Assembly (NCBI GenBank): GCA_965153355.1
Contig: OZ231128.1
Coordinates: forward strand, 27,156,001-27,220,000
Source: Flaccisagitta enflata
Taxonomy: Eukaryota; Chaetognatha; Sagittoidea; Aphragmophora
Length of the DNA: 64,000 nucleotides
Direction: 5' to 3'
Below are positions 47,502 to 60,249 of this stretch, piece after piece; within the stretch, counting starts at the first letter, position 1; every line of letters starts with the position of its first letter. A program made the position numbers and the translations under genes. The notes under the pieces were generated by a model. The model made no database searches and was not told the origin of the DNA. It saw only the letters and a program-made list of their open reading frames with translations.

Positions 47502-47737
47502 TATAAAAGTTGAAGCGAATGAACGAAAAGGCGATTTATGATTGTCTTTTGTCTTTTTTTGTTATTGTTAATGTGGCTCTTGGAGGAGCCATTGCAGCGA
47601 AAACAAATGGCCTCGGCAGTTTCTGTTTTGTCTCGACGCCGCGAGTGGGCGCGCCCTTCCTTCGCGGCGGTCGTGGTCGTCCTGGGCAACGCGCGCGCCG
47701 CTCAGTTTAAGCTCCATCATGCCGTAAATTGCTTCTA
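47502..47737 (+). CDS. Possible promoter plus signal-peptide open frame
   Basis: TATAAA at 47502 is followed by a GC-rich, CpG-containing patch with an ATG at 47607. The frame reads MASAVSVLSRRREWARPSFA and then VVVVLGNARAAQF, which has the shape of a signal peptide with an AxA cleavage site, and stops 43 codons in. A weak donor (CTCA|GTTTAA) lies at 47700. There is no downstream exon match, so this is speculative. It could equally be an orphan CpG-rich repeat. Confidence 0.2.
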
Positions 47738-47884
47738 AATGTCATGTCCCGCAAAGATAAATAATTTTCGAATGGAAATAGTGGCCATTGGGTGCGAGCA
47801 ATTGAGAAAGGCGTGTGAGCGAGCGATCAAAGAGTGGTGGTGGTGGGGGAGTGCGTTGGATGGTGAGGAGAGGCGGAAGAGCCA

Positions 47885-48270
47885 CAGAGAACAAGTCATC
47901 CAAGGATCGCTCATGGTCAGCGGTACCGGATGCCATCCTTAGAGTTATCAAGTGTGAAGTGTGGACAAAGAGCCGATACAAAGAGCCGATGTCCCGTAGA
48001 ACACAGGGGTGAACTTCCAGACGACCTGAGAGGGCATATTTGAAAGCTGATTTGAGGGGTCTAAGGGATCATATGATATCAGGGATTGGGGCAAATTTGG
48101 TTTTTGGTCCTGAGAGGGCTGATTATGAACCTAAGAGGTTTATTTTGGGCCTGAAAGGACAAAATGAGGGACTAATTGGAACCTTAGGAACGGGGGGGGG
48201 GTTGCCCACTTACCAATAGATGGACATATTGAAAGTCACCCCTTTGTTCTACGGGACATCACCCTTTTGG
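47885..48270. mobile_element. Family B element, divergent
   Basis: Inverted arms GATGTCCCGTAGAACACAGG (47979-47998 region) and CCTTTGTTCTACGGGACATC (48237-48256 region) surround degenerate GAGAGGGC/CCTGAGAGGGC units. The hallmark ATGGTCAGCGGTACCGGATG lies outside the left arm. Confidence 0.6.
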
Positions 48271-48639
48271 GAGAGATCTGGAGGCGGAGACTTCTTCCAT
48301 ACTTCCCCATTGCATGCATTATTTTCAGTTTGTTTTTGTTTCTCTTTTGAGCAAAATGGAAGTTAATGGAGGGCCAAGATGGCCTCAATGAAAGAGGTCC
48401 GTGCACGTTTGTGAGTTTGTATACCGTGTTTGTGTGTGCGGGTCTAGGGCCGGGATGGGACTAGTTGGCAGTTCTTTGCTCAAGGCACATGTACATAATA
48501 TTTGTTGCGTAAGGGCCCGAGAGTTTGTCATTATGCGCGTTAGCACTCGGCCATACCGCGGGTTGTGCGACACAATGTGTGTACACGCGAAAAGCTTACG
48601 ACGGCGAGCATTTGATGTCAAGATTTAGTGTTTCACCCC

Positions 48640-49195
48640 ATTTTTTCAATTATACTTGAATGGTTATCATGGAACAGATATTTTCATGTAACAAATTGTC
48701 TTCAGAAATACTCTGTGTGTATGTTTTTGTCATATGCTGACTTAAAAAGAACGTTTAAATCAACAATTCACATGAGAAAAGCAAAGAAAATAAGGAGTTA
48801 CAAGAAAATTGTGCTTACATTTTTTTTCTCATTGCTGCTGTTAAAATTATAAGACTCCTAAATGCAAATAAATTTTGCATTTTTATAAACATAGCCACCT
48901 CTGTAATCAATTTTGGAAGGCGGCTATGTTCTTCATTTTTGCATTTTTTCATTTTTTTATGCAAAGTTATAATTTTAACAAGGCTCCTATCAGTGAACAA
49001 ATATCGAATTTCAAATATTTTCATGTTAAAATGTTTAGTTAATGATAGCTTTACTTGCTCTTTTGTCCTATTTAAATGCAAATTTTGCAATAGAATATTT
49101 ACTATAACATTCCAAAATGATTTTTTTGATGTTATTTCTCATTTTGACCTCTGTTGACACACTAAATTTTGCCGTCGGATGCTCTCCGTCTTACC
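48640..49195. repeat. Dispersed AT-rich repeat, copy 2
   Basis: Partner of 26140-26700, with the same order of phrases (GTCATATGCTGACTTAAAAA, CACATGAGAAAA, CATTTTGACCTC, CTCCGTCTTA). Confidence 0.55.
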
Positions 49196-49284
49196 CGTTA
49201 CCCGTTGCCTCTACTTGCAATTACTCTGAATATCTGGTTTCAACTTGGGCATTCATTCATGGCACAATTTGAAATCAAAAACGA

Positions 49285-49600
49285 ATATCAACAAGGTCGG
49301 ATGAAAGGCCAAGAATCAGTCGCTTGCGGGAAAGCAGGGGCGGTATCACGGCAGGGCAGGGGCATTAACGCGGATGGAAAGGAGCTGTAATGTGGGGGGC
49401 TATGGACGGAACTTCTCTAAAATATCCAAAACCACTTGCTCTTGGGCCGAAAACACATCAGCCAAAAACAAAACATTACGGAAGGACTGACCGATCCATC
49501 AACATGCTCTGCAAGCGACCTCAAAACCTAGCTAGACTTTGGATGCCTTTTACAAAGCCGTCACTCAGTCATAATTAGGGAGAAAAGTCTCGAGAAATTT
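49285..49600 (-). mobile_element. Decayed HINE-like sequence, no gene
   Basis: AACAAGGTCGGATGAAAGGCC, AGTCGCTTGCGGG and GGGCAGGGGCATTAACGCGG recall the distal half of a reverse HINE-like copy. The hairpin end is not recognisable. Confidence 0.4.
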
Positions 49601-49854
49601 GACGGAATGTTTGAAGCTTAACCGATTCAAATTAATCACCTCTGAGCGATTACGAGGGCGGGACTGACCTCGAGACGGCGGAAGAGATGGAGGAGTGAAC
49701 AAAGGAGGAGGAGGAGGAGGAGGAGAAGGAGTGAGCAAAGGAGGAACAGAATAATGGGAAGAAAGAGACCAAAAGAAAGTCAGTTGATGAGAAAAAGAGA
49801 AGAAGGAAGAAGAAGAGGAAAAACAGTAGAAGAATAAAAAGAAGAAACTGAAGG

Positions 49855-49907
49855 AAGAAGAAGAAGAAGAAGAAGAAGAAGAAGAAGAAGAAGAAGAAGA
49901 AGAAGAA

Positions 49908-49980
<73 letters not shown>
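49855..49980. repeat. (GAA)n microsatellite
   Basis: About 42 GAA units. Confidence 0.95.
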
Positions 49981-49981
<1 letters not shown>

Positions 49982-50211
49982 TACGTAGCAAAGAGGAGAA
50001 AAGAAAAAAAAATGGAGGAAAGAAAGAAGAGAGAGATGAAGACCCGGATGGAAAAGGATGATGAGGAGGACGAATAAAGTATTGACGGAGTTGAGGATTA
50101 AGGATATCGATGAAACTTTTATCCTTTTAAGGTTGAAAAATCGTCATCACGGGAAAAAAAGTGAAAAACGATGGAAAAAATTGGGCAACGGTAGGCCAAG
50201 ACGATATCGTT

Positions 50212-50263
50212 CGTGTGTGTGTGTGTGTGTGTGTGTGTTTGTGTGTGTGAGAGTGTGAGTGTG

Positions 50264-50362
<99 letters not shown>

Positions 50363-50378
50363 CTGTGTGTGTCTGTGT
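50212..50378. repeat. (TG)n microsatellite
   Basis: TG run with GAGTG interruptions near its start. Confidence 0.95.
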
Positions 50379-50956
50379 GTTTGCATGTGTATGCGCGATT
50401 CGGGTCTATAGATTTGAATGTGAAAACTGCCAGTAACTAAGGAAAAATAAACAAGTGTTTGGACTTTGGACAGACAGAACCAAATTATCCAACGACGAGT
50501 GCGACCGTTGGAGCTCGTCAAATCCACCAGTAAGAAAGCAATATAAAAAAAAACCCAGAATCAAGTCAGATGGTCCGAATAATAATAATACCAGAACTCC
50601 CAGATCCTCCCAGCATATATATCTTCAAAATGTGATGTGGAATTCAAGCTCCCATAATCCATAAATAAGTCTAGTTTTGGGTCTCTCTTTCCCTGCGCAG
50701 TTTTAGACGAAAGACGGCCATCAGACGAGAGATGCATGGACGGCGATAAGTTTTCTCAAAAGAGGCATTTTTATCGATTTTTCCAAAATGGCCAAATAAA
50801 ATAAACGTTGGAATTTCCTCTGCAATTCGGCCATATTGAATTTGGAGGAAAAACGAAAACCCAATGAGTCATCAAATTCAGGCGAATTCCCTTTAATTTT
50901 CTGTACTGTTTCGTCAATCCTGATCTACCTGACTCAGTCTTTCTCTCTTTCTCTTC

Positions 50957-51027
50957 GTCTGTGTCTCGGTCTCTCTCTCTTTCTTTTCGTCCGTGTCTCG
51001 GTCTCTCTCTCTCTCGGTCTCTCTCTC

Positions 51028-51070
<43 letters not shown>
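50957..51070. repeat. (TC)n with CGGTCTC interruptions
   Basis: TC tracts separated by CGGTC phrases. Confidence 0.9.
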
Positions 51071-51071
<1 letters not shown>

Positions 51072-51187
51072 TTTTTCGACAGTTAGCACACCTCTTAGTG
51101 GGTGAAAAATAACTCGCGAATCAAACAATTTAGATCTCCCTTTCTGCGTGGAATCGGCGCATCGACGCCAAACTAGACAAAAGTGAT

Positions 51188-51363
51188 ATTTAGTCGCGTG
51201 TACGCGACTCTACGACCCCACTCTGTCCGTAACACTTAGCCTTTCCGGCGTAAGTGGGCGTTCTTTGCATTACCGCCCCTGCCCAAATTCGGGTTAGTAT
51301 GGCTCATCACCGACCCTGTCCACCCGCACGCGGCTTGGGTAGCCATGTATCCGGCCTTGTTTT
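51188..51363 (+). mobile_element. HINE-like copy
   Basis: TTTAGTCGCGTGTACGCGAC, then ACCCCACTCTGTCCG, CCGCCCCTGCCCAAATTCGG, CACCCGCACGCGGCTTGGG and the end CATGTATCCGGCCTTGTTTT. Confidence 0.75.
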
Positions 51364-51509
51364 ATCGCCACGCGCAAGGGATTTCTTACTGCATGGCCTT
51401 GTTGGTTGGCTCGTCTTAGTCTTACATTCAAACTTTGACTTTCATGAACTCCAATGTTTCTTTTACTTGCAATAGTAATTCTTTTACTCCTTCTGAAAAG
51501 AGTCTGTTG

Positions 51510-51745
51510 CACCCTTTCGATTACAATTGGGCTTCACTATAGCGCATAGGCATACCAAGGGACCGGGCAAAACTATGCCTTATAGTGAAGCCGCCTTATT
51601 GCCAATATAGAATTAACTACAAAATCGGCCATTGGACTGCAAGTTCTATGCCATATAGGCGAGCTTGCCTAAATAGCGGGTGCGCTCTTGCGGCGCTCCA
51701 CTTTCAATGTCAAAACGTATTTCAGTATATGGATCCATCGTTCAT
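51510..51745. repeat. Dispersed repeat containing the empty site of the 55.6 kb palindrome
   Basis: GGGCTTCACTATAGCGCA, ATGCCTTATAGTGAAGCCG, CCTTATTGCCAATATAGAA and GGCGCTCCACT recur, with point changes, at 55560-55630 and 56224-56315. There the palindromic element splits the sequence at TATT. Confidence 0.75.
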
Positions 51746-51924
51746 GGACGCATCAACGAACAGCTAGGGCAATTGTTTCCTCATTTCTTTCTACGCGATC
51801 GAAGAAAATGGGCAAGACGTAGAAACTCCGATATTCTATCTCTGACTGTCTATCGGTCTTCGTATGTGTCTATCTGAGTGTGGCAGTCTTTGTCTCGGTC
51901 TGTGTCTGTTTGTCTCTGTCTGAC

Positions 51925-53285
<1,361 letters not shown>

Positions 53286-53510
53286 AATAACGCGCTGTTC
53301 CCGAGAGGAGGAGAGAAGAAAATGAGAGCACTTGCAGAAGTAGTCGAAGTTAACACGGTTAGAAGTTGTCTACAAGCGACGTGGCTACCGCCAAGTAACG
53401 ACACAGCTTGCAAAAGACACTGCTGTAAAAGCCGAATGCACGTTATTACGACGTGGTAATAACGTGAATTATCCCCAAGCTCTGTGTCTGAACTGTGTGC
53501 ATTGTCTCTG

Positions 53511-53514
<4 letters not shown>

Positions 53515-53560
<46 letters not shown>
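53515..53560. repeat. (TC)n microsatellite
   Basis: About 22 TC units. Confidence 0.9.
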
Positions 53561-53561
<1 letters not shown>

Positions 53562-53969
53562 GAATCGTGCGATGACAGACTGACTTGGTTGTCTGTTTTC
53601 GTGTGAAAATGACTTAATCTGGAGGTAAGTATTTAAGAATGGTAATTGCATATGAGTGATATGACATACTTGATATGTGAATATGAGCTATCATTTTGGC
53701 GCTTTTGTCCCTGAGTTTGTAAGTTTGTGAGTTAGTAAGGATTCCGAAATCGGTTTCTTGATTGTGCATAACTGCTAAATTATGAATATTTTGAACAGAC
53801 ACGCCTAAAGAACATTGACAGAATTGTTCAGCCCTTGCTGGGGAGAATCATATAGTAAAAGTATCACATGACGAAAGTACCAGCCAAGCCAAGGTGCGAT
53901 GTGCTGAGAGATGTGATCGCGTATGAAAAAAACCTTTAACATCATCCTCCATCATCCTCCCCCCTCCCC

Positions 53970-54384
53970 TTTTTCAGTCGCGTGCACGCGACTCTACACC
54001 TTGCCGTGTCGGTCGGTAGGTCGGTAGGTCGGTAGGTCGGTCCGTCCATCCGTCCGTCCGTCCGTCACGTTTTTAAATTTTTGACGTTTTTTGACGTTTT
54101 TTAACATCTTTTCACATTTTTTAACATTTTTCAGCATTTTTTAACAATCTTTAACATTTTTTAACACTTTCTGACTTTTTTGGCTTTTTAACATTTTTTA
54201 ACATTTTTTAACATTTTTTAACATTTTTTAACATTTTTTAACATTTTTTAACATTTTTTAACATTTTTTAACATCATTTAACATTATCTAACATTTTTTA
54301 ACAGTTTTTAACATTTCCTGACATTTTTAACGTTTTGTCTGTCATTTCCAGATGCACGCGACTGTTGCCCTCTTGGGCTTGTTT
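53970..54384 (+). mobile_element. HINE-like element with (AACATTTTTT)n core
   Basis: TTTTCAGTCGCGTGCACGCGAC, then (GGTC)n and (CGTC)n, then about 20 units of TTTTTTAACA (54060-54330). It ends CAGATGCACGCGACTGTTGC then TTGGGCTTGTTTTT. The ends match the family; the core repeat is different from those at 5.8 and 42.5 kb. Confidence 0.7.
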
Positions 54385-54451
54385 TTTGAACAAGTTCTTT
54401 CTTTCATTCCCTTTCTCTGTCTTTCTTCTTTGTCCTCTGTGTCTGTATGTC

Positions 54452-54492
<41 letters not shown>

Positions 54493-54507
54493 GTTCTCAT
54501 CCTCTAG

Positions 54508-54567
54508 CGGGTTGCGAAAAACAAAGGGCCTGTTTTGCCAAGCCATTTGTTTCAAAGAGAATATGAT
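54508..54567 (+). CDS. Candidate exon, + strand
   Basis: The acceptor is TCGTTCTCATCCTCTAG, preceded by a (TC)n tract. The donor is ATATGAT|GTAAGA. In the phase required by the exon at 46355 (entry 2) it reads SGLRKTKGLFCQAICFKENM with the split first codon and leaves in phase 2, matching 59590. A phase 0 reading is also open; a phase 1 reading hits a stop. The product is unknown. Confidence 0.4.
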
Positions 54568-54607
54568 GTAAGAAAATGCGCTTTGACGCCAGAGAAAAGG
54601 GAATACA

Positions 54608-54712
<105 letters not shown>

Positions 54713-54880
54713 TCAGAGAGTGCGCCAGATGTCCAACGATATTCGTCGCCACAAACAATTAACGCGTCGATGCGAAGAAGGCGAAAAGTAGAGGAAACCG
54801 GAGGGAGGAAGATAGAAGAGGAGGAAAATGGAGGAAGAAGAACAAGAAAGAGGAACATAAAGAAGAGAATGAAGAAGAGA

Positions 54881-55300
54881 GAGAAGAAGAAGAAGAAGAA
54901 GAAGAAGAAGAAGAAATGAAGAAGAAGAAGAAGAAGAAGAAGAAGAAGAAGAAGAAGAAGAAGAAGAAGAAGGAGAAGAAGAAAAGAAGAAGAAGAAGAA
55001 GAAGAAGAAGAAGAAGAAGAAGAAGAAGAAGAAGAAGAAGAAGAAGAAGAAGAAGAAGAAGAAGAAGAAGAAGAATAGGATGAAGAAGAAGAAGAAGAAA
55101 AAGTCGAAGAAGAAGAAAAGAAGAAGACGAAGGTGAAGAAGAAAAAGAACAGAAGAAAAAGAAGCAGAAGGAGAAGAAGAAGAAGAAGAAGGAGAAGAGG
55201 AAGAAAAAGAAGAAGAAGAAAAAGAAGAAGAAGGAGAAGAAGAAGAAGAAGAAGGAGAAGAAGAAGAAGAAGAAGAAGAAGAAGAAGACGAAGCAGAAGT
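54881..55300. repeat. (GAA)n trinucleotide array
   Basis: Over 130 GAA units with GGA and AAA variants. Confidence 0.95.
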
Positions 55301-55397
55301 AGACGAGGAGAGGCGGGAGCGGAAGTGAAAGAAGGATAGACGACACAAGCACATATACTCTCTTTCCTTATCTACGTTATTGATGTTGTCTCCGTCT

Positions 55398-55521
<124 letters not shown>

Positions 55522-55630
55522 TTTGTCGTAGTTGTTATTGTTTTTTAATGTATACCGTTGAGCTTCACTACGTAGAGCGTAATTCAAGGAAATAGGCAAA
55601 TATGATGCTTTATGGTAAAGCTGCCTTATT

Positions 55631-56223
55631 CACCATCCGTTCAAACTACCGCCAGGTGGTTTTCAGTATTACTCTGGATTTTCCGCTTGTTTACACTCAC
55701 TATGAACCTCCTGAACAAGAATCCAGCTTCAAAAAAATCTTTCTTGTGGCGCCTTTTGAAAAAAATCCAAAATTAATTGTTTTTTCTCTTATTTTGAAGT
55801 CAGAATTTTTAAGGTTGACGGAAGATCTTTTTAGATAGCATATCTGAATTTGATAGGTCGCACTATATATTTTTGAAAAGAAATAAAATTTTTAATCTTT
55901 AAGCCACCGTTACAAAAAGTAACGGTGGCTAAAAAATCGAAAATTTGATCTCTTTTGAAAAATATATAGTGCGACCTATCAAACGAATAGAAATTTCATC
56001 AGGAATTCAAATATGCTATCTAAAAAGGTTTTCTAACAACCCTCTAAAATCTGGGTGCATTATAGGATGAAAAATTATCAATTTTGGATTTTTTTCAAAA
56101 AGCGCCACAAGAAAGATTTCTTTGAAGCTGGATCCTAATTCAGGAAGTCCATCCTGAGTGAATACAAGCGAAAAATTCAGAGTAATACTAAAAACCACCT
56201 GGCGGTAGTTTGGACGGATGGTG
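55631..56223. mobile_element. Palindromic (foldback) transposon, 593 bp, TATT duplication
   Basis: The arms CACCATCCGTTCAAACTACC and so on (55631-55913) and the inverted partner (55919-56223) pair over nearly their whole length around a five-base centre at about 55916. TATT is duplicated at 55627-55630 and 56224-56227. The host sequence without the insert is present as a paralogue near 51600. The open frames in the two arms are mirror images and do not look like a transposase. Confidence 0.8.
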
Positions 56224-56743
56224 TATTGCCAATATAGAAATAGCTATGAAATCCTATGTGGGACAGCGCATCGTATGCCTTGTAGACGGGCCTGCTATTC
56301 TAGCGGTGCTCCACTGTATGTTGTTCTGTCGTATATGGTTACTATATGTATGGATAGCGTCATGAACATTCTGTACTTGAGCAGTTTTCTCTTCCTATTT
56401 CCGCATCACTCTTTGTAAAAAACATGGTGCCATAAGTACAAGGAAAGGGAAGGATAGCTGCGACATGCGAGAAGACGTACAACTACCAACACACCACGAC
56501 AATCTTTGCGCAACTTACATGTATTCAATATCAATGACTTATTCAATATCAATGGAAAATGACGTTTATACAATAATAATAAAACCATAATAAAAAACAA
56601 CGCGAAATTAAGTACAAACGATGAGACATAAAGTCGTTATTTGCAAATGGCAATTTTATCGGAAGCCGATAGATTCTCGTTCTCATTACACTCTTATCTT
56701 GATGGAAAGTAAGGCATTGCTCGTTCAAGAAACGGCAAATGAG

Positions 56744-56746
<3 letters not shown>

Positions 56747-56788
<42 letters not shown>
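56747..56788. repeat. (GA)n microsatellite
   Basis: About 21 GA units. Confidence 0.95.
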
Positions 56789-56793
<5 letters not shown>

Positions 56794-56877
56794 GAGCACA
56801 CTAAGACACACAGACAGACATACTCCATTTCACTGCCATTGGACTGAAGATCACTGTCGCCGTGCTTAACTAGCTCT

Positions 56878-57406
56878 GACTGACGGTCGGTCGGTTGGTT
56901 GGTCGGTTGGTCGGTCACGCTCGAGTTGAAAATCTCGAAAAGAAGCAAAAATCACTGGAAATGATTCAGAAATATGCTAGGATGATTCCCAGATGCGCCA
57001 TAGCACCTCTATAAGAGGCTCTGTCTGTCCGTCCATCCGTCGGTCACGCTCGAATGAAAAATCGCTGAAAATTTTTGAAATCAATTTAAAACTCATTTTG
57101 TTCACCATTGATGATACTCGTCATTTCATTCTTAAAAAAATCAGCTACAGCTAGGTCTGATGGAGCTGGGAATAGGTCGGATACGGATAGGTCTGGTGAT
57201 AGGTCGGATGGGTGTGGAGATAGGTCTGAAAGAGCTCTGTATAGGTCTGATAGAGCTCGGGATAGGCCTGATAGAGCTCGGGATAGGCCTGATAGAGCTC
57301 GGGATAGGTCTGATAGAGCTAGGGATAGTTATGATAGAGCTAGGGATAGGTCTAAGAATTAATAACGCCCGGCGCACCGTCTTGGCCCATGTATCCGGCC
57401 TTGTTT
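56878..57406 (+). mobile_element. HINE-like element, second hairpin type
   Basis: A partial copy (56878-56955) with (GGTCGGTT)n precedes a full one: GATGCGCCATAGCACCTCT, AAGAGGCTCTGTCTGTCCG, CACGCTCGAATGAAAAATCG, then an array of the type GATAGAGCTCGGGATAGGTC (57150-57350). The end is CCCGGCGCACCGTCTTGGCC then GTATCCGGCCTTGTTT. It is the forward counterpart of 17.5-18.8 kb. Confidence 0.7.
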
Positions 57407-57749
57407 AAAAGCATTTTGTTAACAGCATTTCTCTGCCCCTGGATTGATGATCACTGTCGCCGTGCAGCATTGTCACTCACTCGTATTACCCATCACCTTT
57501 AATCTCTTCCGTCGGCAAAATGTACCATAAATTAGCGATTCAACTTTGAACAATAGCCCCGCTTCCAAACCATGGCTTTTAAAGTCATTGGCCTTTTCGT
57601 CATATTTTCCCCCCACCAACGAGAGCGAGTTTTTCAAACCATTCCCAAAATTACCCACCCCATCATCAATCCGTCATTTCTGGAGCATTCCTATAATTTT
57701 TCCCACCGTTATCTTTACCATCTAAACCATCATTTCTATCATCGCTCAC

Positions 57750-58300
57750 TGCTCAGCCATCATAGTTCAGCCATCATCGCACTTTTCACACTTATTTTGG
57801 CCATCATTGTTCCACCATCACAACACTTATCACACTTGATTTGGCCATCATTGTGTAGTTATCATTGTACTTGTCACACTTATTTTGGCCATCATTCTTT
57901 AGTTATCATTGCACTTGTCACACTTATTTCGGCCATCATTGTTCAACCATCATCACCCTTATTACACATATTTTGGCTATCATTGTTCAGTTATCATTGC
58001 ACTTGTCACACTTATTTCGGCCATCATTGTTCAGCCATCATCACACTTATCACACTTATTTTGGCCATCATTGTTCAGTTCTCATCGCACTTGTCACACT
58101 TATTTCAGCCATCATTGTTCAACCATCATTACACTTATCACACTTATTTTGGCCATAATTGTTCAGCCATCATCGCACTTATCACACTTATTTCGGCCAT
58201 CATTGTTCAACCATCATTACACTTATCACACTTATTTTGGCCATCATTGTTCAGTTATCATCGCACTTGTCACACTTATTTCGGCCATCATTTCCTATTC
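57750..58300. repeat. ~45-bp minisatellite (CACTTATCACACTTATTTTGG)n
   Basis: About 12 units, each a pair of phrases of the kind CACACTTATTTTGGCCATCA and TTGTTCAGCCATCATCGCA. All three + frames stay open because the unit lacks stops. Confidence 0.9.
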
Positions 58301-58873
58301 TTAGTCTTAGCGATTTCGAATTCAAAGAAGCGCGATGTTTTTCATCGCAGGGCGATAAATTGAAAGCATTGGTCACTTATCTAAGGAACAAGGCCAAATA
58401 CACAACTGTATTGTATGAGGACATCCGATTTTGCTTTGGAACTTTCTGAATTTTGATAGAACTGTAGAAATATCCATGACTTCTGATGGTGCTACTCGTA
58501 CCGATTTAAAAGAACCAATGGGCTTGAATACAGTGAAGACGAGAAGACCTCAAAGCCCGGTGCTTTCCTACCCCCCTTAATTGGTATATATTAATATTTG
58601 CACTTTTCTTCTGTTGAGTGTTTCTGTCATGGGTTATAGATAGAAATCTTTTAATTCAAATTTCAATTACGATTTTGCAGAGCCTAGATGAACAAATTTC
58701 CGCGTTGTTAAAAAAAAAGGGAAATCCAAATCGATTTTCCCTTGCATTATTTTTCATGAGCTTTTGATAAGGAAGAATTGGAAGTGAAACTTTTTTCCTG
58801 CAATGAAGAGAGAAAAATGAATAACGATGGAAACTAGTAACCCGGGGGGACAATATTGTCGCGGAAGGGTTAG

Positions 58874-58972
58874 CAGGGGCATACAAGTACAACCCTCCCT
58901 CTCCCAGGGGCGTACAAGTACAACCCTCCCTCGCCCAGGGGCGTACAAGTACAACCCTCCCTCGCCCACTCA
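58874..58972. repeat. ~31-bp minisatellite, three units
   Basis: GGGGCGTACAAGTACAACCC followed by TCCCTCGCCCA, three times with one or two changes. Confidence 0.9.
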
Positions 58973-59044
58973 CACATCTCACACAATCACAACCGCAACA
59001 TCTTGAATGCGCATTTTAACACTTATTGACTCAATCATTACAGA

Positions 59045-59135
59045 TCAATGGATGGACTAACGCCTAACGGTCCAACCAATGGACCTACGGATAAAGCCTC
59101 CCATAGAGTTGCTAGTCAGCGACTACGAACAAGAA
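59045..59135 (-). mobile_element. HINE-like hairpin-end fragment, third hairpin type
   Basis: CCAATGGACCTACGGATAAA, then CATAGAGTTGCTAGTCAGCGAC and TACGAACAAG. This hairpin is related to the one at 7.17 kb. Confidence 0.5.
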
Positions 59136-59280
59136 AAAAAAAAGAAAAGGAAATTTGAAACGGCAATTGTTTTCCTAGAACCCCCAAGATTAATGAAGCC
59201 TAATCCGTATTTTATTGCGCTTTTTTCCGAACCATGCATTATAATTACCAACAGTTATTTGTTTCCATTGCAAGATTCAT

Positions 59281-59422
59281 TTTTAGTCGCGTGCACGCGA
59301 CTCTACAACTCGCTCTGTCCGTCTGTCTGTCTGTCGGTCCGTCGGTCCGTCACGCTTAGCTTTTTTTCGCCGCCCCCGCCCACCCGCACGCGACTAAGGT
59401 AGCCGTGTATCCGGCCTTGTTT
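59281..59422 (+). mobile_element. HINE-like copy, compact and intact-looking
   Basis: TTTTAGTCGCGTGCACGCGAC, then CTCGCTCTGTCCGTCTG, (GTCC)n, CACGCTTAGC, CCCGCCCACCCGCACGCGAC, and the end GTAGCCGTGTATCCGGCCTTGTTT. Confidence 0.8.
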
Positions 59423-59589
59423 AAAAAAGATGCTTATCTCTTCTATATTTTCTATTACACTCTAGATCAACTCTTTTATCTATTTCTAGTCAGCATCCAT
59501 TTCAGCACTCCGACCTGTAGGAAAATTTACGCACGGAATATTTAAGGGCCGATGGGCAGCAGGCCTCTTGATTCTTCTTTTCTGCCCAG

Positions 59590-59740
59590 GAGCGAAATTC
59601 CTTCCCTAAAAGCTGCCAACCATAAAAGTGAAACCCCCCATTGCTCCCGTAAGCAGCACACATCTACCTCACTTACCACGCTCGAACGACTCATCGACGT
59701 CACCAAGCAGTGGACAAATTCACATACAGACATGAGTCCG
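59590..59740 (+). CDS. Candidate exon, + strand, Ser/Thr-rich
   Basis: The acceptor TTCTTTTCTGCCCAG enters with one base (phase 2) and the donor GTCCG|GTATGT leaves in phase 0. It encodes SEIPSLKAANHKSETPHCSR, then KQHTSTSLTTLERLIDVTKQ and WTNSHTDMSP. It is hydrophilic, with one amphipathic helix (LERLIDVTKQW), and would suit a cytoplasmic tail. Phases match the candidate at 54508. The antisense frame is also open but has no matching splice signals. No downstream exon was recognised. Confidence 0.45.
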
Positions 59741-60249
59741 GTATGTATTTACTTTGTCAATAAGGCAGTGCATACGACCAGTAAATCTCATCCTGAGCTA
59801 TGTATTTAATGATATGACCATCAGTACAGATCTGATATGGAATGCTACGTATAACGCAGAACGACGTTGACAACTGACTAATGTTCATGAGAATTCCTCC
59901 CTCTATTTTACAATATATTGAGATTTACTTCAAGATATGATTCAAATTCATATTGACTGTGAATCAAATCAGCGACATTGCAACGGAGCGGTAATCTTAA
60001 AACTGCAATATGCAAATCATACTAAAGCTGACTTCAATTGCTATGCTTCAACCATCATTTCTTCCTTTATTACGTCTTTGCCTTTGTCTTTGTCTTTGTC
60101 TTTGTCTTTGTCTGTGTCTTCTTCTTCTTCCCCTTCATCTCCTTCTTCTTCCGGGACCTGCCTGTATCTTTCTCACCCTGCCGACAAGCGGCGTTGCTCG
60201 CTGCACCGGAATCAGGAGGCCTGATGGGCAGATGGACTAACGGACAGAT

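Noticed and set aside
55602-56198. Two similar open frames on opposite strands of the 55.6 kb palindrome
   Set aside because: They are mirror copies produced by the inverted arms, have internal stops outside the aligned part, and match no transposase feature.
57572-58363. 263-codon + frame with repeated HLSHLFWPSLFSYH-like units
   Set aside because: It tracks a ~45-bp minisatellite, and the other two + frames are equally open and repetitive. There is no start context or splice support.
60120-60224. Possible terminal + exon reading SGTCLYLSHPADKRRCSLHR
   Set aside because: No AG acceptor lies at the end of the TTC-rich tract in the correct place, and the preceding frame is repeat-derived.
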